DNA of 64,000 bases from Sodiomyces alkalinus F11 (lineage: Eukaryota > Ascomycota > Sordariomycetes > Glomerellales > Plectosphaerellaceae). The translations under genes and the position numbers were made by a program. The notes under the pieces were generated by a model that worked only from the letters and a program-made list of their open reading frames with translations, was not told where the DNA came from and made no database searches. Positions 1 to 12,819 of the stretch are shown piece after piece (within the stretch, counting starts at the first letter, position 1; each line of letters starts with the position of its first letter). The stretch covers positions 2,411,691 through 2,475,690 of the forward strand of contig NW_021167082.1 of NCBI RefSeq assembly GCF_003711515.1, written 5' to 3'.

Positions 1-1044
1 GACTGCACTAGGCTTTACTATCACCACAACCCGCGAGACGGCAGCAAGCAGGTTAGGTTTGACGTATGCCCCAGCTGCCATATTGGCAATCACCTTCCAA
101 GCAACCTAGAGAAGAGCGATTTCACGCGTGCTTCGAACCCCACCTACACGTCTGTCCTCGATCGGGACGCTCCCTGGAGCGATGCCGAGACAATGCGTCT
201 GCTTGAGGGATTGGAGCGGTTCGACGACGACTGGGGGGAGATTGCCGATCACGTAGGCACTCGAACCCGGGAGGAATGTGTCCTCCGATTTCTTCAGCTG
301 GACATTGAGGACAAGTATATCGACTCTGAATTCAGCAATCTTGACGGCTTTGGCGAGAAGCAGCTGCCTTTCAATCAAGCCGACATCCCCGTTATGTCCG
401 TGATTGGGTTTTTGGCTGGATTAGCAGACCCAGCTAGCACGGCGGCAGCGGCCCAGAAGTCGGCTGATGAGCTCAAGCGCAGGCTACGTAGCCAGCTTGA
501 GGGTGGAGGAAAGAGCCCTGGGACATCGATCAAAGGCAAGGGCAAGGACGAAGGCGGAGATTCGGACGCCATGGAAGTTGACCCGCAACACGACCTTACG
601 ACTGATACCAGAGAGACGGCGACAGCCAAAACCGTCGCATCCATATCCCTGGCCTCCATTGGAGCGCGCGCTGCTGGGCTGGCGACTCACGAGGAACGAG
701 AGATGACTCGGCTAGTTTCCGCAGCGGCGAATGTGACGTTGGAGAAGCTGGAATTGAAGTTGAAATACTTCAGCGAGATGGAGATTATGCTGCACGCCGA
801 GCGTCAGGAACTGGAAAAGGCGCGCCATCAACTCTTCCTTGACCGACTGGCGTTCAAACGACGGGTTCAGGAGGTTCAAGAATCTTTCAAGGCCGCCGCT
901 CTCACAGGGGGTGATCAGCTTTTACGCCTAGCCGAAGGCGATGGTCTGACCCATGGGGATAGGCTTGGACTCCAGTCAGACGGTTCGGCATCCACCGTAC
1001 TGCCTCTAACCGGTGAAGAGCCAATTCGAAGCCTTGAGCTTTAG
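1..1044 (+). CDS. SWI3/RSC8/SMARCC-type chromatin-remodelling subunit, 3' part (347 aa, N terminus outside window)
   Basis: One frame is open from base 1 to the TAG at 1042-1044, so the window starts inside the gene. Residues 1-33 carry the end of a ZZ-type zinc finger, with C2, C23, C26 and H27/H31 visible. Residues 59-107 form a SANT domain that begins PWSDAET and continues LLEGLERFDDDWGEIADHVG then RTREECVLRFLQLDIED, the hallmark of the family. Residues about 238-295 are a Leu/Glu/Lys-rich coiled coil (LEKLELKLKYFSEMEIML region) matching the SWIRM-associated segment used for dimerisation. The SWIRM domain expected upstream is not in the window. Family members are scaffold subunits of the SWI/SNF and RSC nucleosome remodellers in the nucleus. 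The acidic, Lys-rich linker around residues 160-200 is low in complexity. Which paralogue this is (SWI/SNF or RSC) cannot be decided from this part. Codon use is normal and RIP-free. Confidence 0.93.
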   Translation, partial: DCTRLYYHHNPRDGSKQVRFDVCPSCHIGNHLPSNLEKSDFTRASNPTYTSVLDRDAPWSDAETMRLLEGLERFDDDWGEIADHVGTRTREECVLRFLQLDIEDKYIDSEFSNLDGFGEKQLPFNQADIPVMSVIGFLAGLADPASTAAAAQKSADELKRRLRSQLEGGGKSPGTSIKGKGKDEGGDSDAMEVDPQHDLTTDTRETATAKTVASISLASIGARAAGLATHEEREMTRLVSAAANVTLEKLELKLKYFSEMEIMLHAERQELEKARHQLFLDRLAFKRRVQEVQESFKAAALTGGDQLLRLAEGDGLTHGDRLGLQSDGSASTVLPLTGEEPIRSLEL

Positions 1045-1337
1045 ACCACCCTGGCCCTAGGAGTGATTTAGGATGGCTTCGTGACGATTCTGATTAGTCG
1101 AACCGAGGAGTGCAGGCGGTGAAGGAAAAGGCAAGGAGGGAAAGCTTGGGACAAATGCTTCGGTGCTGCTTTCTTTTACTTAACAGAACTCACGAGGTGG
1201 TGTGTTCTGTGGCTATCTATGTAAAATGGGCGACAGCGGAGGGTTGCGTAATGACAAACCCCTTAGTTGCCGTTGGGTTGTTTGGCTGCACTGCGTTCTG
1301 CACTTGTAATCTTGTACCTGTATGAATAAGGTACCTT
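1045..1337. other. 3' flank of the SWI3-like gene up to the Copia-A1 insertion
   Basis: Ordinary CpA-containing sequence that probably includes the 3' UTR and terminator of the upstream gene. The short open frames here have no domain signal. The last five bases, ACCTT (1333-1337), are the target duplication of the element that follows. Confidence 0.6.
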
Positions 1338-1624
1338 TGTCGCATGGGCGCACGGACCACGACGTGGTCCATAGGGGATCCAGGGGGGATCCACGCCATG
1401 ACTAAGGGCTTCGGATATCGGGGACCTCGGGCATGAGGATATGACAGGGGCGGATACCGGAAAAGACCGGATAGGATCTAAATAATATAGTACCTATAAC
1501 AGAGTCTTCACCACCTAAATTAAGGGTATAAGAGACTTATACAGATAAAACTTAATATAATATATATATACGAGATTTCTGCTCTACTAAGTTAAGTATA
1601 TAAGTGCTCTTTTAACGTGCGATA
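1338..1624 (+). repeat. Copia-A1 5' LTR (287 bp)
   Basis: Starts TGTCGCATGGGC and ends TGCGATA, and aligns along its length with 15439-15725, 43691-43977 (inverted), 50683-50957 and 62306-62591 (inverted). It contains the palindrome GGACCACGACGTGGTCC, which is conserved in most copies. Confidence 0.93.
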
Positions 1625-1637
1625 GTTATAAGCCTGG
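1625..1637 (+). other. Primer-binding site, half-tRNA initiator-Met type
   Basis: GTTATAAGCCTGG directly follows the 5' LTR. With RIP-type changes undone it reads GTTATGAGCCCGG, which is complementary to the anticodon-arm sequence GGGCUCAUAAC of initiator tRNA-Met. Priming by a half tRNA-iMet is known for copia and several fungal copia elements. The same site follows the LTRs at 18085 (inverted), 31001 and 50957. Confidence 0.7.
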
Positions 1638-1639
1638 TT

Positions 1640-4600
1640 TATAACGCCTAGATATTAATAAGGCTACCACTATTCTACTATAAAAAAGCCATCACGTCTA
1701 TATAAGCACTGTTAAATAACTACTATCGACCTAATTAGAGTAATTAAAAGATTAATTAACCTACCTATTAATTAATCTACCTATTAATTAACTGACCGAT
1801 AAGGAAGCAAAGATATCTTCTAATATATCTAACGCCGAATAAAAGGCGGCCGCCACTACCCTTATTAACTAAAGGGATTAGGTAATATAGGAGCACGCCG
1901 TGCGCGGTAAATCTGCCTCTTACTAGGAGAACTATCTTAATCTAAAGCTAAGCGACAAGGAGGCCGATATCTACCTACTTCTTAAGCCTATATTACCTAA
2001 TATTCGTAAATATAAAGCCCTCGCCGTGGACCCTAATATAACGGAGGAGGCTATAGCCACCTTATCTTCTATTATCACGGATACTCTATCTTCCACTATT
2101 ACGCTAAAGGACGATAAGGCCACTAATACTATAAACGCCGCCGCTACCACGGCCGTTACCACGGCGGCTATAGCCGCCGGTAAGAAGAAGACGGCCGCTC
2201 GCCGTAAAGTATGGCCGTAATGAAAGAGCCTCCGATAAGGACGCCTACGTTTATCGATAACCTCTTTAAAAAGAGGTATACGCGCTACCTATAAGATCGC
2301 CGCGTATACCGCGAGGAAAAGGCAGACTACGACGTGTAGCAGAAGGAGTTTAATAAGGTACGGTCCTATATCGAAGGGACTATTTATACCACGTTATATA
2401 ACCTCCTCGCCTAGCTATAGGATAATACCGTAAATAACCTATCGGCTTAGATTACTCTCCTGTGCGCGTATATAAGACTAACCTCGATGAACCTCCGTAA
2501 GGAAGCGTTAGTCCTATATTAACGATACACCACGCCTATAAAGGCTATACCTAAGGATATAGACGGCTAGATTATAAGCTAGAAAATAGCAATAATATAC
2601 TATAAATATATAGGCGTGTTAGAGCTATTAAGCGCAGACTATTAGGCGGAAGACGCGTTAAAAGCTATTAGACCTATTACCCAGGAATAGAGTAATAACA
2701 ACCTAGTTAATAACTACGATAAGATTACGGAAAATGAGCTAACGATTAACGACTTCGCAAAGGCTCTAAAAGCGGTTCTTAGTAATATAAAAAGCCTATA
2801 ATCCTCTGCTATAAAGCCTAGAGTCAGGAAAGGCACCCTTAATACCCTTAGGAACCTCTCCGATACTAAGGATACTACTACTACTAATAATAAAGATAAT
2901 AAAAAGCGTCCTGGTAGCGATACGTCCTTAAAGGCTATTCCTCCCATAATAAGGAGGCATTATAAAATATACGAAAACACCCATACTACCGCCGCCTATT
3001 AGTATATAAGGCCGGATATACGCCCTTATACCTAGTATAGCCGTGAAGATATTATAAAGGTCACGGAAAAGAAGATATATAACTATAGTTTTAAAAGCCG
3101 CGTGGATATCACGATATAGAAAAGGCGAGAAGTAGTGGCTATCACCGCTAATGAGATAAAGGAAGTCTAGGAAGATTAACTCTATAATACTACGCCTATT
3201 ATAACTACTATACCGTAATAATAAAATTAGGGGGTTACTACGCCGCCCGCGAGTATAGTTTATAAAGACCTATCCGTTACCGTGACAGGACTAGGCGTCC
3301 ACCTAACCTAATAATAAGGGGTAGCGCGCCCTCGAATAACGATACTATTAAGATTATAATAAGAATAGGGGGTATCCCGTTCTATTAACTAAGCCAGAGC
3401 GCTATTACACTGTACGATCCTAGACTTAGGATCGTTAATCTATATCTTTAATAATTAAGACTATTTTACGGCTGTTAGACTACCCACTAATACTTTATCT
3501 TTCTCTCTTTAGGTGTGTACTTATAAGGCTTTTATCCTCGGATATAAAGACGTTAAGCTACGTGTATAATCCCTATCGGATATAAAAAGGCTATTACGCC
3601 TCCGTAATATCGTATACTATAAGGAGTTCGTCACTAATATCGTCTCGGAACTCTAGCGACGCCTATAAGGCTACTGTTAGGATACCGTAAATAACACTAT
3701 TATTAGCTTTACCGATAACCGGCCTATCTATAAACTACTAGATATCCACGGCTAGTATATAGTCGAGCGCGCGGAAGCCCCGGCGGCTACCGCGTTTACG
3801 GTCTCCGCTTAGTATCCCCGTAATAACCCGTATAGGAGATCACGATAACCGCGGTAACCGTAGAAGACTATAGCATAATAGTGGCACGAACGCCTCGGCC
3901 ACTATAGCACTAACACCCTTATAAAGATCGTCGACGCTACTTAGGGGGTAAAGATAAAAGGACTACGTTCTATGGACTATAACGCGTATAGGTAATTATA
4001 AGTACCTGCGTAGATCCGGCGGATATTATCCATTTACCCATTAAAGCCCGGAGAGGCCTAGCTATAGATTTTTATAATCTAAAAGAGTCGGAATCGCTAG
4101 GCGGTCTATATAAGTCTATTATATTCGTTATAGATCTATATATAGGTTATACGTGGGATTACTACCTATAGAAGAAAGACTAAGGCTCTATCCTACACGC
4201 ATTAAAAGACGTTTTTACCCTGCTTAAGACCTAATTCGACGTTAGGCCACGCGTTCTACGGGCCGATTCTAAGATGTTTTAGCACCTAGAAGTCGTTACT
4301 TTCCTTACTGCTAAGGGGGTAGAAGACTAGCTATTAGCATTATACTTATAGGATTAAAACGGCGTTATAGAATAGATTAGAGGTATCGTTAAGAGAAGGG
4401 CGAGGGCTATAAGGATTAAAGCTAATCTGCCTATATCTATCTAGCCTAAGATCTCTAAGACTGCTATATATCCATATAATAGAACGCTATAATATATTAA
4501 CGACTAGAAGACGCTATACGAAGGCCTATGCGGCTATTAACCTAACCTTACGCACCTACGAGTATACGGCTATAAAGCCTTTATAAAAACGCGCGATGCC

Positions 4601-5493
4601 TAACCTAAAAGGAACCGTGTATAAAGGCTAGAACTAAAGGGATAGATCGGTTATTATATTAGATACTAATCCTCGAATAGCTTTCGCGTCTAGCAATTAT
4701 ACTTAACGGATATTATTACTATAAGAGATATAGTCTTTAATAAAGACGAGATATTTAACGGTAGAATTAAAACGCTATAAGCTATAGCCTATGCTAAGGA
4801 AATCAGGGAATACCTATAGTCTATCCGTATCACCTAATCTCATAAGACCGTGAATAGGCTACTATTAAGAGGTATAGCCGTAGACGTATTAGATCTTAAG
4901 TTGGAAGACTCTAACGCTACTATTCTCGCTACAGACGAAGGCGAGGCCATCGCTATTACTATAAGAGAGGCTATTACTATTACTATAGACTATACCGCTA
5001 TTATTCCGGGCACCACTATTATTACGGATACTGCTATTACTATAGAAGAAGACTATACCACCGCTATTATTACGGGTAAAGGCGATAACACCGCTATTAC
5101 TACGGACACCGATACTATTACAGATACTCCGCGGTTTACCGCTATAAGGTTTAAACTGTTTCCGACGCCTTTAATATCCCCGGAAGATTCTGCGCGCGAG
5201 TTCCTTATAGTGTTAGCGGTAGTTAAGGGTTTAAGGTATAAGGAGACGATAACCACTAATAAGTAGCCACGGATACCCTTAGGGGGTGCTTATCGGCCGT
5301 ACGCCTATTAGCCGCGCGCCTATCTATCGCGAGAACTATTATAAGTATCTATAAGACCGAGAAGGTATAGAACGATAACGCCTAAAAGGCGTTCTTTAAC
5401 GCTAGAAGGACTTATAACCCTATACGTAGGAGGAAGTAAGCTATTAATAATAGTAATGTTATCCGCACTACCAATATAGATCCCTCTCTGTCA
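1640..5493 (+). pseudogene. Copia-A1 gag, protease and integrase (decayed, 5' half of polyprotein)
   Basis: Gag-like sequence covers about 1790-3000. Integrase is clear at about 4090-4640: a frame reading FVIDLYIGYTWDYY, then FDVRPRVLRADSKMF (the second catalytic Asp region), then a match to the copia NGVVER / RARAMLLEANLP region, and HLRVYGYKAFIKTRDA at the integrase C terminus. From 4850 to 5490 the frame degenerates into a low-complexity Ile/Thr-rich spacer (the 138-aa open frame at 4850-5266 is part of this). Stops are nearly all TAG/TAA where copia proteins have Gln or Trp. The frame is cut at 5498 by Gypsy-A and resumes at 13024. Confidence 0.85.
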
Positions 5494-5498
5494 ATAAC

Positions 5499-5698
5499 TG
5501 GTTATAGGTCGTGGCACTATGTAAGGTCGTAATAATAGATTATCTAGAACTAAGAACGGAAGAAGGAAAAAGGAGAAAAGTCTATAGCGCTAGGCTAGCT
5601 ATAAGGTAGCGATGGTTTAGCGACATAGGTCCGTTAACTAAGCGCGTAGTTAGGAAGATCCGGAGTATAGCCGGATCCTCTATATCGGGGTTAACCCG
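5499..5698 (-). repeat. Gypsy-A 3' LTR
   Basis: About 200 bp and near-identical to 12820-13018. Differences between the two are mostly C/T and G/A transitions, as expected for RIP. The purine tract of the minus-strand element abuts its inner side. Confidence 0.88.
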
Positions 5699-6179
5699 TA
5701 ATACTATCCCCCCTCTCTCCTTTTAGGGGTTATATAACCGCGCGTTACTATTATAGCTTAGCTCCCCCTTATATCGTGGTGATAAAGAAATAGTTATATC
5801 CTTTTATCTTACCTCGCCCTTACCTCGATATTAAAGAAATTTCAGGTCGCCTACTAACCTTTATTTATATACCCGAAATAGTAACGTAGGCCCCCCTCGC
5901 GTAGATACTATCCGTAAATATATCGGCCCCGTTTTTCTTATAGGCTCTCTTTTCCTCTATTCCCCTCCATACCTTTAATAATAATAATAATCGTAATAGC
6001 GATTCCGTATATATTCGTTCTCCTTTATAGCGACGACTCCTTTAACTTCTCCCGTCCTTAGGTAATATTAGTAATACTTAGTTAGTTTAAGAGTTCCCCG
6101 TTTAAGGTAAGCCGTCTCTCGCTCGCGATCTTTTATAAGGAACCGTCCGCTAACTTATATCGTTTTTATAGATAGTATT

Positions 6180-7435
6180 AGCTCCCGGCGATAAAAGGGG
6201 TAATAATAGTAGTAAGTAAGCCGCCGAGAACGATATAGGTATAATACTCTCGCGCCTTAAGGCGATACTAACCGTATAATAGTTCGTGTTATCGCTTTCG
6301 CCGCCGCCTAAGAATAAGAAATTAGCGGGTAGTCGGCCTCTTAAGCACTTTCCCGGTAGTATTTATACTAAGCTATACCTCTTTTATATACGCGATATCG
6401 CTAATAGGAAGTATAAGTGCTTCTATCGTAGCTAGACTAATTAGGGGGAAGAATACTATGTATACTCTACGAAGATATACCGGTATACTCCTCTCCTAGC
6501 GTACTTTAAAGGCTACGCGTAGAGGTTATTCGAGACGGCTACCCTTATTAGCGATAATAATAAGCACGCCCCTATAAGACCTCCTCCTCCTTTAATGTCG
6601 CGACTATATCGCTAACCTTCTCTTAGGAGTAGGAACCGTATCTTAATACCTACACAGCGTTCTAGGATACCCTTATAGCTAGGGAAACAATAATAGCGAT
6701 ATTACTTATAGCTATATATCCCGCGGAGGCTCTTAACACGGTAATCGTGTTAGCCCCTTCTCCTCCTTAAGAGGTTTAAGAAACGGTAGCACCGTAGTTA
6801 GCCTTATTACCTTTTCCTAAGATTATTAATAAGGTAACTAAACTAGCCTTATTTCCTCTAGTAATAAAGATTATTAGCGAGGTGGTTATACTAGTTTTTT
6901 CTCCTCCTTTAAAGGTCGTAGAAGAGATAGCGTTAGGATGAGATATATCGCCTCCGGAGGAGGTTATTATTAGGGCGGAATAGTTAGCCTTATCTCCTCC
7001 TTATAAGGTTATAGGTAAGGTAATAGTTTCGGGCTTAGTCCCTCTTAATATCGTAGTGGAAAAGAACGCCTATCCTATTACTCCTACTCCTTTATCGGGG
7101 TTAACGTTATCGGATAAAAACTTTAGACGCCTTAGTCTTATAGAGTTAAGGGAGTATACTCGGCTATTTAGGGAGATACTTATACTCGGTTACGCTAATA
7201 TCGTGATTTCCGAACTCTAATAATACGTAGAGTATAGGCGGGCTTTTACGTTTACGGGTACGATTATCGTTAGTATAGTCGTGATCCCCGATAATAGCGA
7301 TAATAAAGATAATAATAAGATTAAGGAGATAGACTCCGACCTATAACGGGGCGATAAGGGTAAGACTTTTACGGAAGTCGATAATCCGAAGGATAACGAT
7401 TTTAAGGCTAAGGATATCGATCTAGGCTTATATTA
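6180..7435 (+). pseudogene. Cysteine-rich extra reading frame in Gypsy-A, antisense to pol
   Basis: A long plus-strand frame lies between the end of pol and the 3' LTR of the minus-strand element. About 6290-6590 reads as a basic block with KYKCFYRSQTNQGEEY and then YVYSTKIYRYTP, where several Tyr codons are likely RIP products of Cys codons, giving a CxxC-like cluster. After a small frame shift near 6600 the frame continues (TFS.E.EPYLNTYTAF) through a Pro/Ile/Val-rich stretch to a C-terminal part with RRLSLIELREYTRLFREIL and an Asp/Asn/Lys-rich tail near 7435. All stops are TAA/TAG/TGA compatible with former Gln/Trp/Arg codons. No function is recognised. A similar frame lies at the same place in Gypsy-B (56840-57960). 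Confidence 0.6.
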
Positions 7436-7449
7436 AGTATAGCTAAGGC

Positions 7450-10400
7450 GTAGGGCCTATCCGGCCTAAACTAAATCTAACTCTTATTCTTTTCCGATTA
7501 TCGCGATACGATTACTTATATATCGGCTTTTATACTATAATAGCGTAAAGGTATTTAACACGCTATTATTCGTTATTACTAAGCCGAATTTCCTTGTAAA
7601 CTTATCTACTACCCGTGTTTACGCTAATAATTCTAGCGGTTCTAATATAAGCTCGTAGTATCCTATCTATTATACTAATACCTCGCGTCTTAATCCTCTA
7701 CCTTACCTCTTTATCCTTATATAGTAGATTTCCTTGACTTCCTATTCTTTACTATCGGTTACTTTTTAAATAGGCGGTGGTTAAGGGTTATCTACTACCT
7801 ATCCCGGATAGGGGTTATCGCTAGCGCGATGTAATAAGTCTACGTAGAATTAGGGGTAGATTTATAATAGTATAGCGAGCTTAACTATATATAGGCTAAT
7901 TACCTTTATAACTTAGTATTTACGATAAAGCTAATTAAGCTTACGGCATCGTTACGGGGTGATGTAGTTAGCTACCAATAGCTAGACTAAGTCGTTAACC
8001 TTAAAACGCTTAGCCGGTATACGATATTAGTTAGTAGACTCCTTATTCTGGAGCTATATCGATACGATCACGGCCTAGGCGAACTCGGTCGTTTCCTATA
8101 AGCGTCGTAGTAGATTATAGGCTATTAATACTCTAGGTTCTATAAGGGGCTCCTCGGTTATCTAGATCGGGGCGATATAGTAGCCGTATTCAAAGAAAAA
8201 AGGACTAAACCCCGTTATAGAGCTCTTATAATTATTTAGGGCTAGTTATACTACAGGTAGTAGGCGATCCTAGTTATTTTAGGCGTAATAGATAAAAGCT
8301 CGTAAATAGGCTTATACTTCTTGGTTTATACGCTTTATAGCTTTATCGGTTTAGGGGTAGTATACTATACTAAGCTTACGCGATGCTCGTGTAAGCTCGT
8401 AAAAATACTTTTAAAACCTGCTTATTTAGTTTAAACCTCGGTTATTAATAATTAACCTAGGTATTCTATAAAACCGGAAATAGTAGTATAAGAACCGCTC
8501 CGCGTAGGCTTTGGCTTTTATTATCTTTATCGCTTCTAATATTATAGCTTTAGTTAGGCTATCTATAATAACTTAGAGGTAGCGCGCCTTTTTCTTGCCG
8601 GCTAGTAGTAGGTCCGTTATAAAGTCTATCGATAAATCGCTCTGTATTTATTTTAGTACCGGGAGGGGGCGTAAGAGGCCTTATTTCGCGTTCTTCTATA
8701 TATACCCCTTTCCCTAGATATTACAGTTCCCAGTAAATTATCGGATATCCTTATTTATCCTTAGCTAGAAGAAGCGACACGTTACTAAGGCGATAGTGTT
8801 TTTATATCCGGGGTATCCTCTAATTACTAAGTCGTGAATTAACTAGACGATCCTCCTTTATAATACTGACCCTTTAGTAGACCCGGGCACTTAGATTCGG
8901 TCGCGGAATAGTAGTAACCCGGTAGTAAAGACTAAGTACTCGGCTATTTATAGCTTTAATTCTAATAATAGTAAAAACTATTATTCTTCTTTAGCGACTA
9001 CGGATAAGGCTCTTTAATACTATTTATTAGTCGCGAGAGTCTTATCCTATAATCGCTATAGCTCTTAATCCGCCTTAAAGATTATTTAGCCGCTATTAAT
9101 ATAGCGAATACTAGGTAGAATCGCGGTATCGGGGATTGATTAAATATAATAAGATTACTCCTGTTCGTCCGTTATATCTTAGGGCTTATCTTACTATCGC
9201 CGTAAGAAGGCGTCCGTTATCGTATTATCCTTTCTCTTCTAATACTCGAGTATAAAGTCGAACTATATAAGCTTTCCGGCCTATCGGCTTTATCGCTCGG
9301 TAGATATTCGCTTTATTATAAAGTATTTAAGGGCCTTATAGTCGGAGAGGACTATAAATTATTTATAGCTAATAAGCTTAGCCTATTATATCGCTAGATA
9401 ACTTATAATCGTTAATATTTCCTTATTATAGATTTGGTAGTTATATTCTGCTTTATTAAGTTTATAAGAGTAGTATATAACTATATAGCGATTTCCGTCC
9501 GTGTTTTCTTATATTAGGCTACCCCTAAGGGCGAACTCTAGATAGTCTATCTTAATAAACGTTGTATTTACTAAGTCCTACTATTATAGTATCGGTCCTT
9601 CCTAAAACCTCGCTTTTAGCTTATAAAAGGCCGCTTTTTCCTTAGGACCCTATTAAAAGGCGTAGCCTTTCTTAGTAAACGCTATTAACGGGGCATAGAT
9701 CCCCGAAAAGTCCTTAATAAAGATCCGGTAATAATTCGTAAAACCTAGGAAGCTTTATACGCCTTTGACCGATATAGGCGTTTCCTACTCGCGGATAGCT
9801 TATAATTTCTCTAGGTTATAAGATACGCCCTTCCCCGCGGTAACTATAAATCCTAGGTACTTTATTATTTTTACGCTAAACTCGTACTTTAACGGATCTA
9901 GGTTTAGGCCGGCGTCCGCGAGCGCGCGGAGTATTTACTTTATCTTTACCTCGTAATCGGCCTAACTCCCGCTAAAATAGATTAGAATATTATCGATATA
10001 AGCGGTAATAAAGTTATCTAGGAAGCGTTATAGCGTTTTATTAATATATCGCTAAAAAGTTATAGGAGCTTTACTTAAGCCGAAAAGGCAGATAAGCCAC
10101 TTAAAGAGCCTAAACCGGGTTCGGAATATAGTCTTATATGTATATCCTAGGGCTATCCTAATCTTATAGAAGGTAACGACTATATCGAGCTTCATAAACT
10201 ATTTTACTTAGCTTAGGTTTTATAGTATTTTAGCGATTAGAGGGAGTAAGTAACGGTCTTACTTAGTAATTATCTTTAACGCTTAATAATCGTAATAAAA
10301 ATAAAGTCCTTTACCTAGCTTCCTTATAAAGAGGATAGGAGCCACGGCTTTTAAACTACTAGCACGGATAAATCCCTTATTTATTAGGTCGGTAAGTGTT

Positions 10401-12810
10401 TTTCGTAGTACTAGGAGTTTTTCTCTTCGTATATTATATAGCGGCTTTTAGGGAAGTAATAATTCTTACCGTTATTTCCGGGTATAAGGTTTATCTTATA
10501 GTTAACTCCTAGTCGGTATAGCGGTAATTAGTTAGCCTTATCGGGCGTAAACAGGTCGCCGAATTCTCGTAGTAGCTCTTTAGGTATAAAGTCCTTCGGG
10601 TCCGCTAATTACTTCTTATATAACGCTTTTTCGATATCCCTTAAGCTTACTTCTTAGACTAAGACTTCTTCGCCCTTTTATCGTAATTATCGGATAATAC
10701 CCGCGAACACGGATCTAGTAACTAAATAAGCGTCGCGGATAGCTTATACTCTAGCAGGTTCCTTTTCGTGATACAGTCGTATATTTACTCCGGCTACTCT
10801 ATAGTAAAGCCGTTTATCCTTAGCGTAGTACGTTATATTATTTTATTCTATTTAGGGCTTCCCGAGGAATACGTCTTAATTAAGCCCGGGTATTATATAT
10901 ACGAATATCCTTTACGGGTAGCTACCGATCTCGAGGTTATAGACAACGATCCCCGCGCTACTAATAGTCCTAGTAGCTTCCGAGAAGCTATTTAGTAGTC
11001 GATTTATTTTATCGACTAACGGTAATTAGAGTCTTTAGGTAAACTATTCACTTATAGTAGCGTAGTAATTATAACTAATATTAAGAAGGGCGAGGGTACG
11101 CTATTTATTCACTCTAGCTATTATTAGTGCTAGATTACTACTAGCACGTACTTTAAACGTCTTTTACTCCCGCCGTATCGCGGCTCTCGGCTTTAACGCC
11201 TGTTTTCGTGCTAAAGCTATTCTTTTTCCGAGTTATCCCCGCTAGTTAACTTATCTCCGCTCTTATCACGATCCTTCGTATAAGTCTTTTTAACCTTCTA
11301 GACTATATCTTAGTTTTCCTTCAGCTTTTTATAATTCCGCGCGATATACCTTTTTTTATTATAGTTATAGTATATCCAAGTCTTTTACTTCGCCTTCCTA
11401 TTATTAACACGGTTTACTCCGCCTATCTTTATATTACTGTTAATATCCTTTTTCGTGCTTACGTAGTCTTAATGATATGCCCTGTCCAGGTATGTCTCTG
11501 GCCAGCTAGTACTATCGGACCTAGGGCTTCTAGGATTCGGAATAGCGACCTTTAGATATAGAAAATAGGGTGTAATAAAGATATCTTCTCTAAACTAAGG
11601 GGGCGCGCGCCCCCGGGACTTAAGTATCCACGGGGAAACTCCGTGGAATCCTCGGCTTCTACGTATAGGAACCCGGGGGATTCCCCGGTATTTCCTAATT
11701 ATACCCTAGGGAAGCTATGGTATACCCTAAAGGTACCTATGGTATACCCTGGTATTCCCGGTAGAATCTAGGGCATATCACTTAAGCTTATTTATCGTAG
11801 TTCCGTTCGAACTAATAACCTTTAAGTTTCCCGGCGATCTCTTATACGCCATTAACCTATATAGTATAGTGGTTAGTAAGGATACATGCGGAGATAAGCT
11901 TATCCTTAAGTCGTAGGGTAATCGCTCCTTTAAGGAATAAGATCTATATAGAGGCTTCATATTTAGTACCGCCCATGAGGGCGATCTATCTTTTAAAACG
12001 GGGTAGGAAGGCGGTAAATAACTTATCGGACTCTTAACGAATTATACGTAAGGCTTAGGCAGCTCGCGATTATTCTGTGGGGTTGACGTAGGTATAATTA
12101 GGATAGGCTATAAAGTCGTTAGGGTCTATAAGTTTACCCGGTCCGTTACCTTTATAAAAGACCGATACGACCTATTATACTTTAGACCCTAAGTATTTAT
12201 AGATTATATACTAAGGTCGTATATTATTCTAGAATAGGTCGCTATTGATTATAAGCTTTTAATATAGCGCGTAGGCCTACGCGCTATAGTATACTCGCTT
12301 CCCTAAGAACTTCGTAGGGCTATTAATAGTCTTACGGGGTGCCGCTATCAAGGTCGGGGCGGCCGTTATTATTATCGGCTATAGCGCTAGTAATAGAGTT
12401 AGTGATAGGGTAGATTCTACTAGTATAAAGATTATCGGGGTCTATAAGGGAGCCGGAAAACTTAAGTTAGGCGGTGTTAGGTTTTACGGGGTAGGCGATC
12501 CTAGGAGGCAGGCTATAAGCTATTCGACTAACTAGTATTATCGCTTATTAGTTTCTTCTCTCGCGCATTATCGGTCGATATACTAGCGTATTTCCGAGTA
12601 ATATTCTTATATCGGAGCGACTCTTATATTACTATCGGTATATTATTTATAAAGAGGGCCTAGCTTTACGTTTGGGGCTTAGTCGTTTTTTTCGAACCGT
12701 TAATTCGTCTACTCCGCGACGTATTTAATTTTAATAGGTTACTAGGCGGTAGCGTTAGGATCCTAATCTATCCCTAGCGTAGCACGTAGGTATCGCTAAG
12801 TTCTAGATAT
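7450..12810 (-). pseudogene. Gypsy-A gag-pol (decayed)
   Basis: Read on the minus strand. Gag lies at about 11400-12800, with a decayed zinc knuckle near 11345-11390 (YNYNKKRYIAR, ancestral CxxC...H). Protease follows at about 10990-11150. Reverse transcriptase is at about 9650-10400, with the catalytic loop as DNFITAYIDNILI at 9968-10010 (second Asp changed to Asn). RNase H follows at about 9250-9650, then integrase at about 8000-9100, with the C-terminal tail at 7450-7950. Order gag-PR-RT-RH-IN identifies Ty3/gypsy. Stops are frequent at former Gln/Trp codons. I could not see a convincing chromodomain in the tail. Confidence 0.82.
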
Positions 12811-12819
12811 ATAAACGAC

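Noticed and set aside
106..690. Antisense and shifted frames inside the SWI3-like gene
   Set aside because: Shadows of a well-supported conserved reading frame.
1110..1399. Open frames of 60-71 aa after the SWI3-like gene
   Set aside because: No domain, start context or intron structure; they lie in the 3' flank and overlap on both strands.
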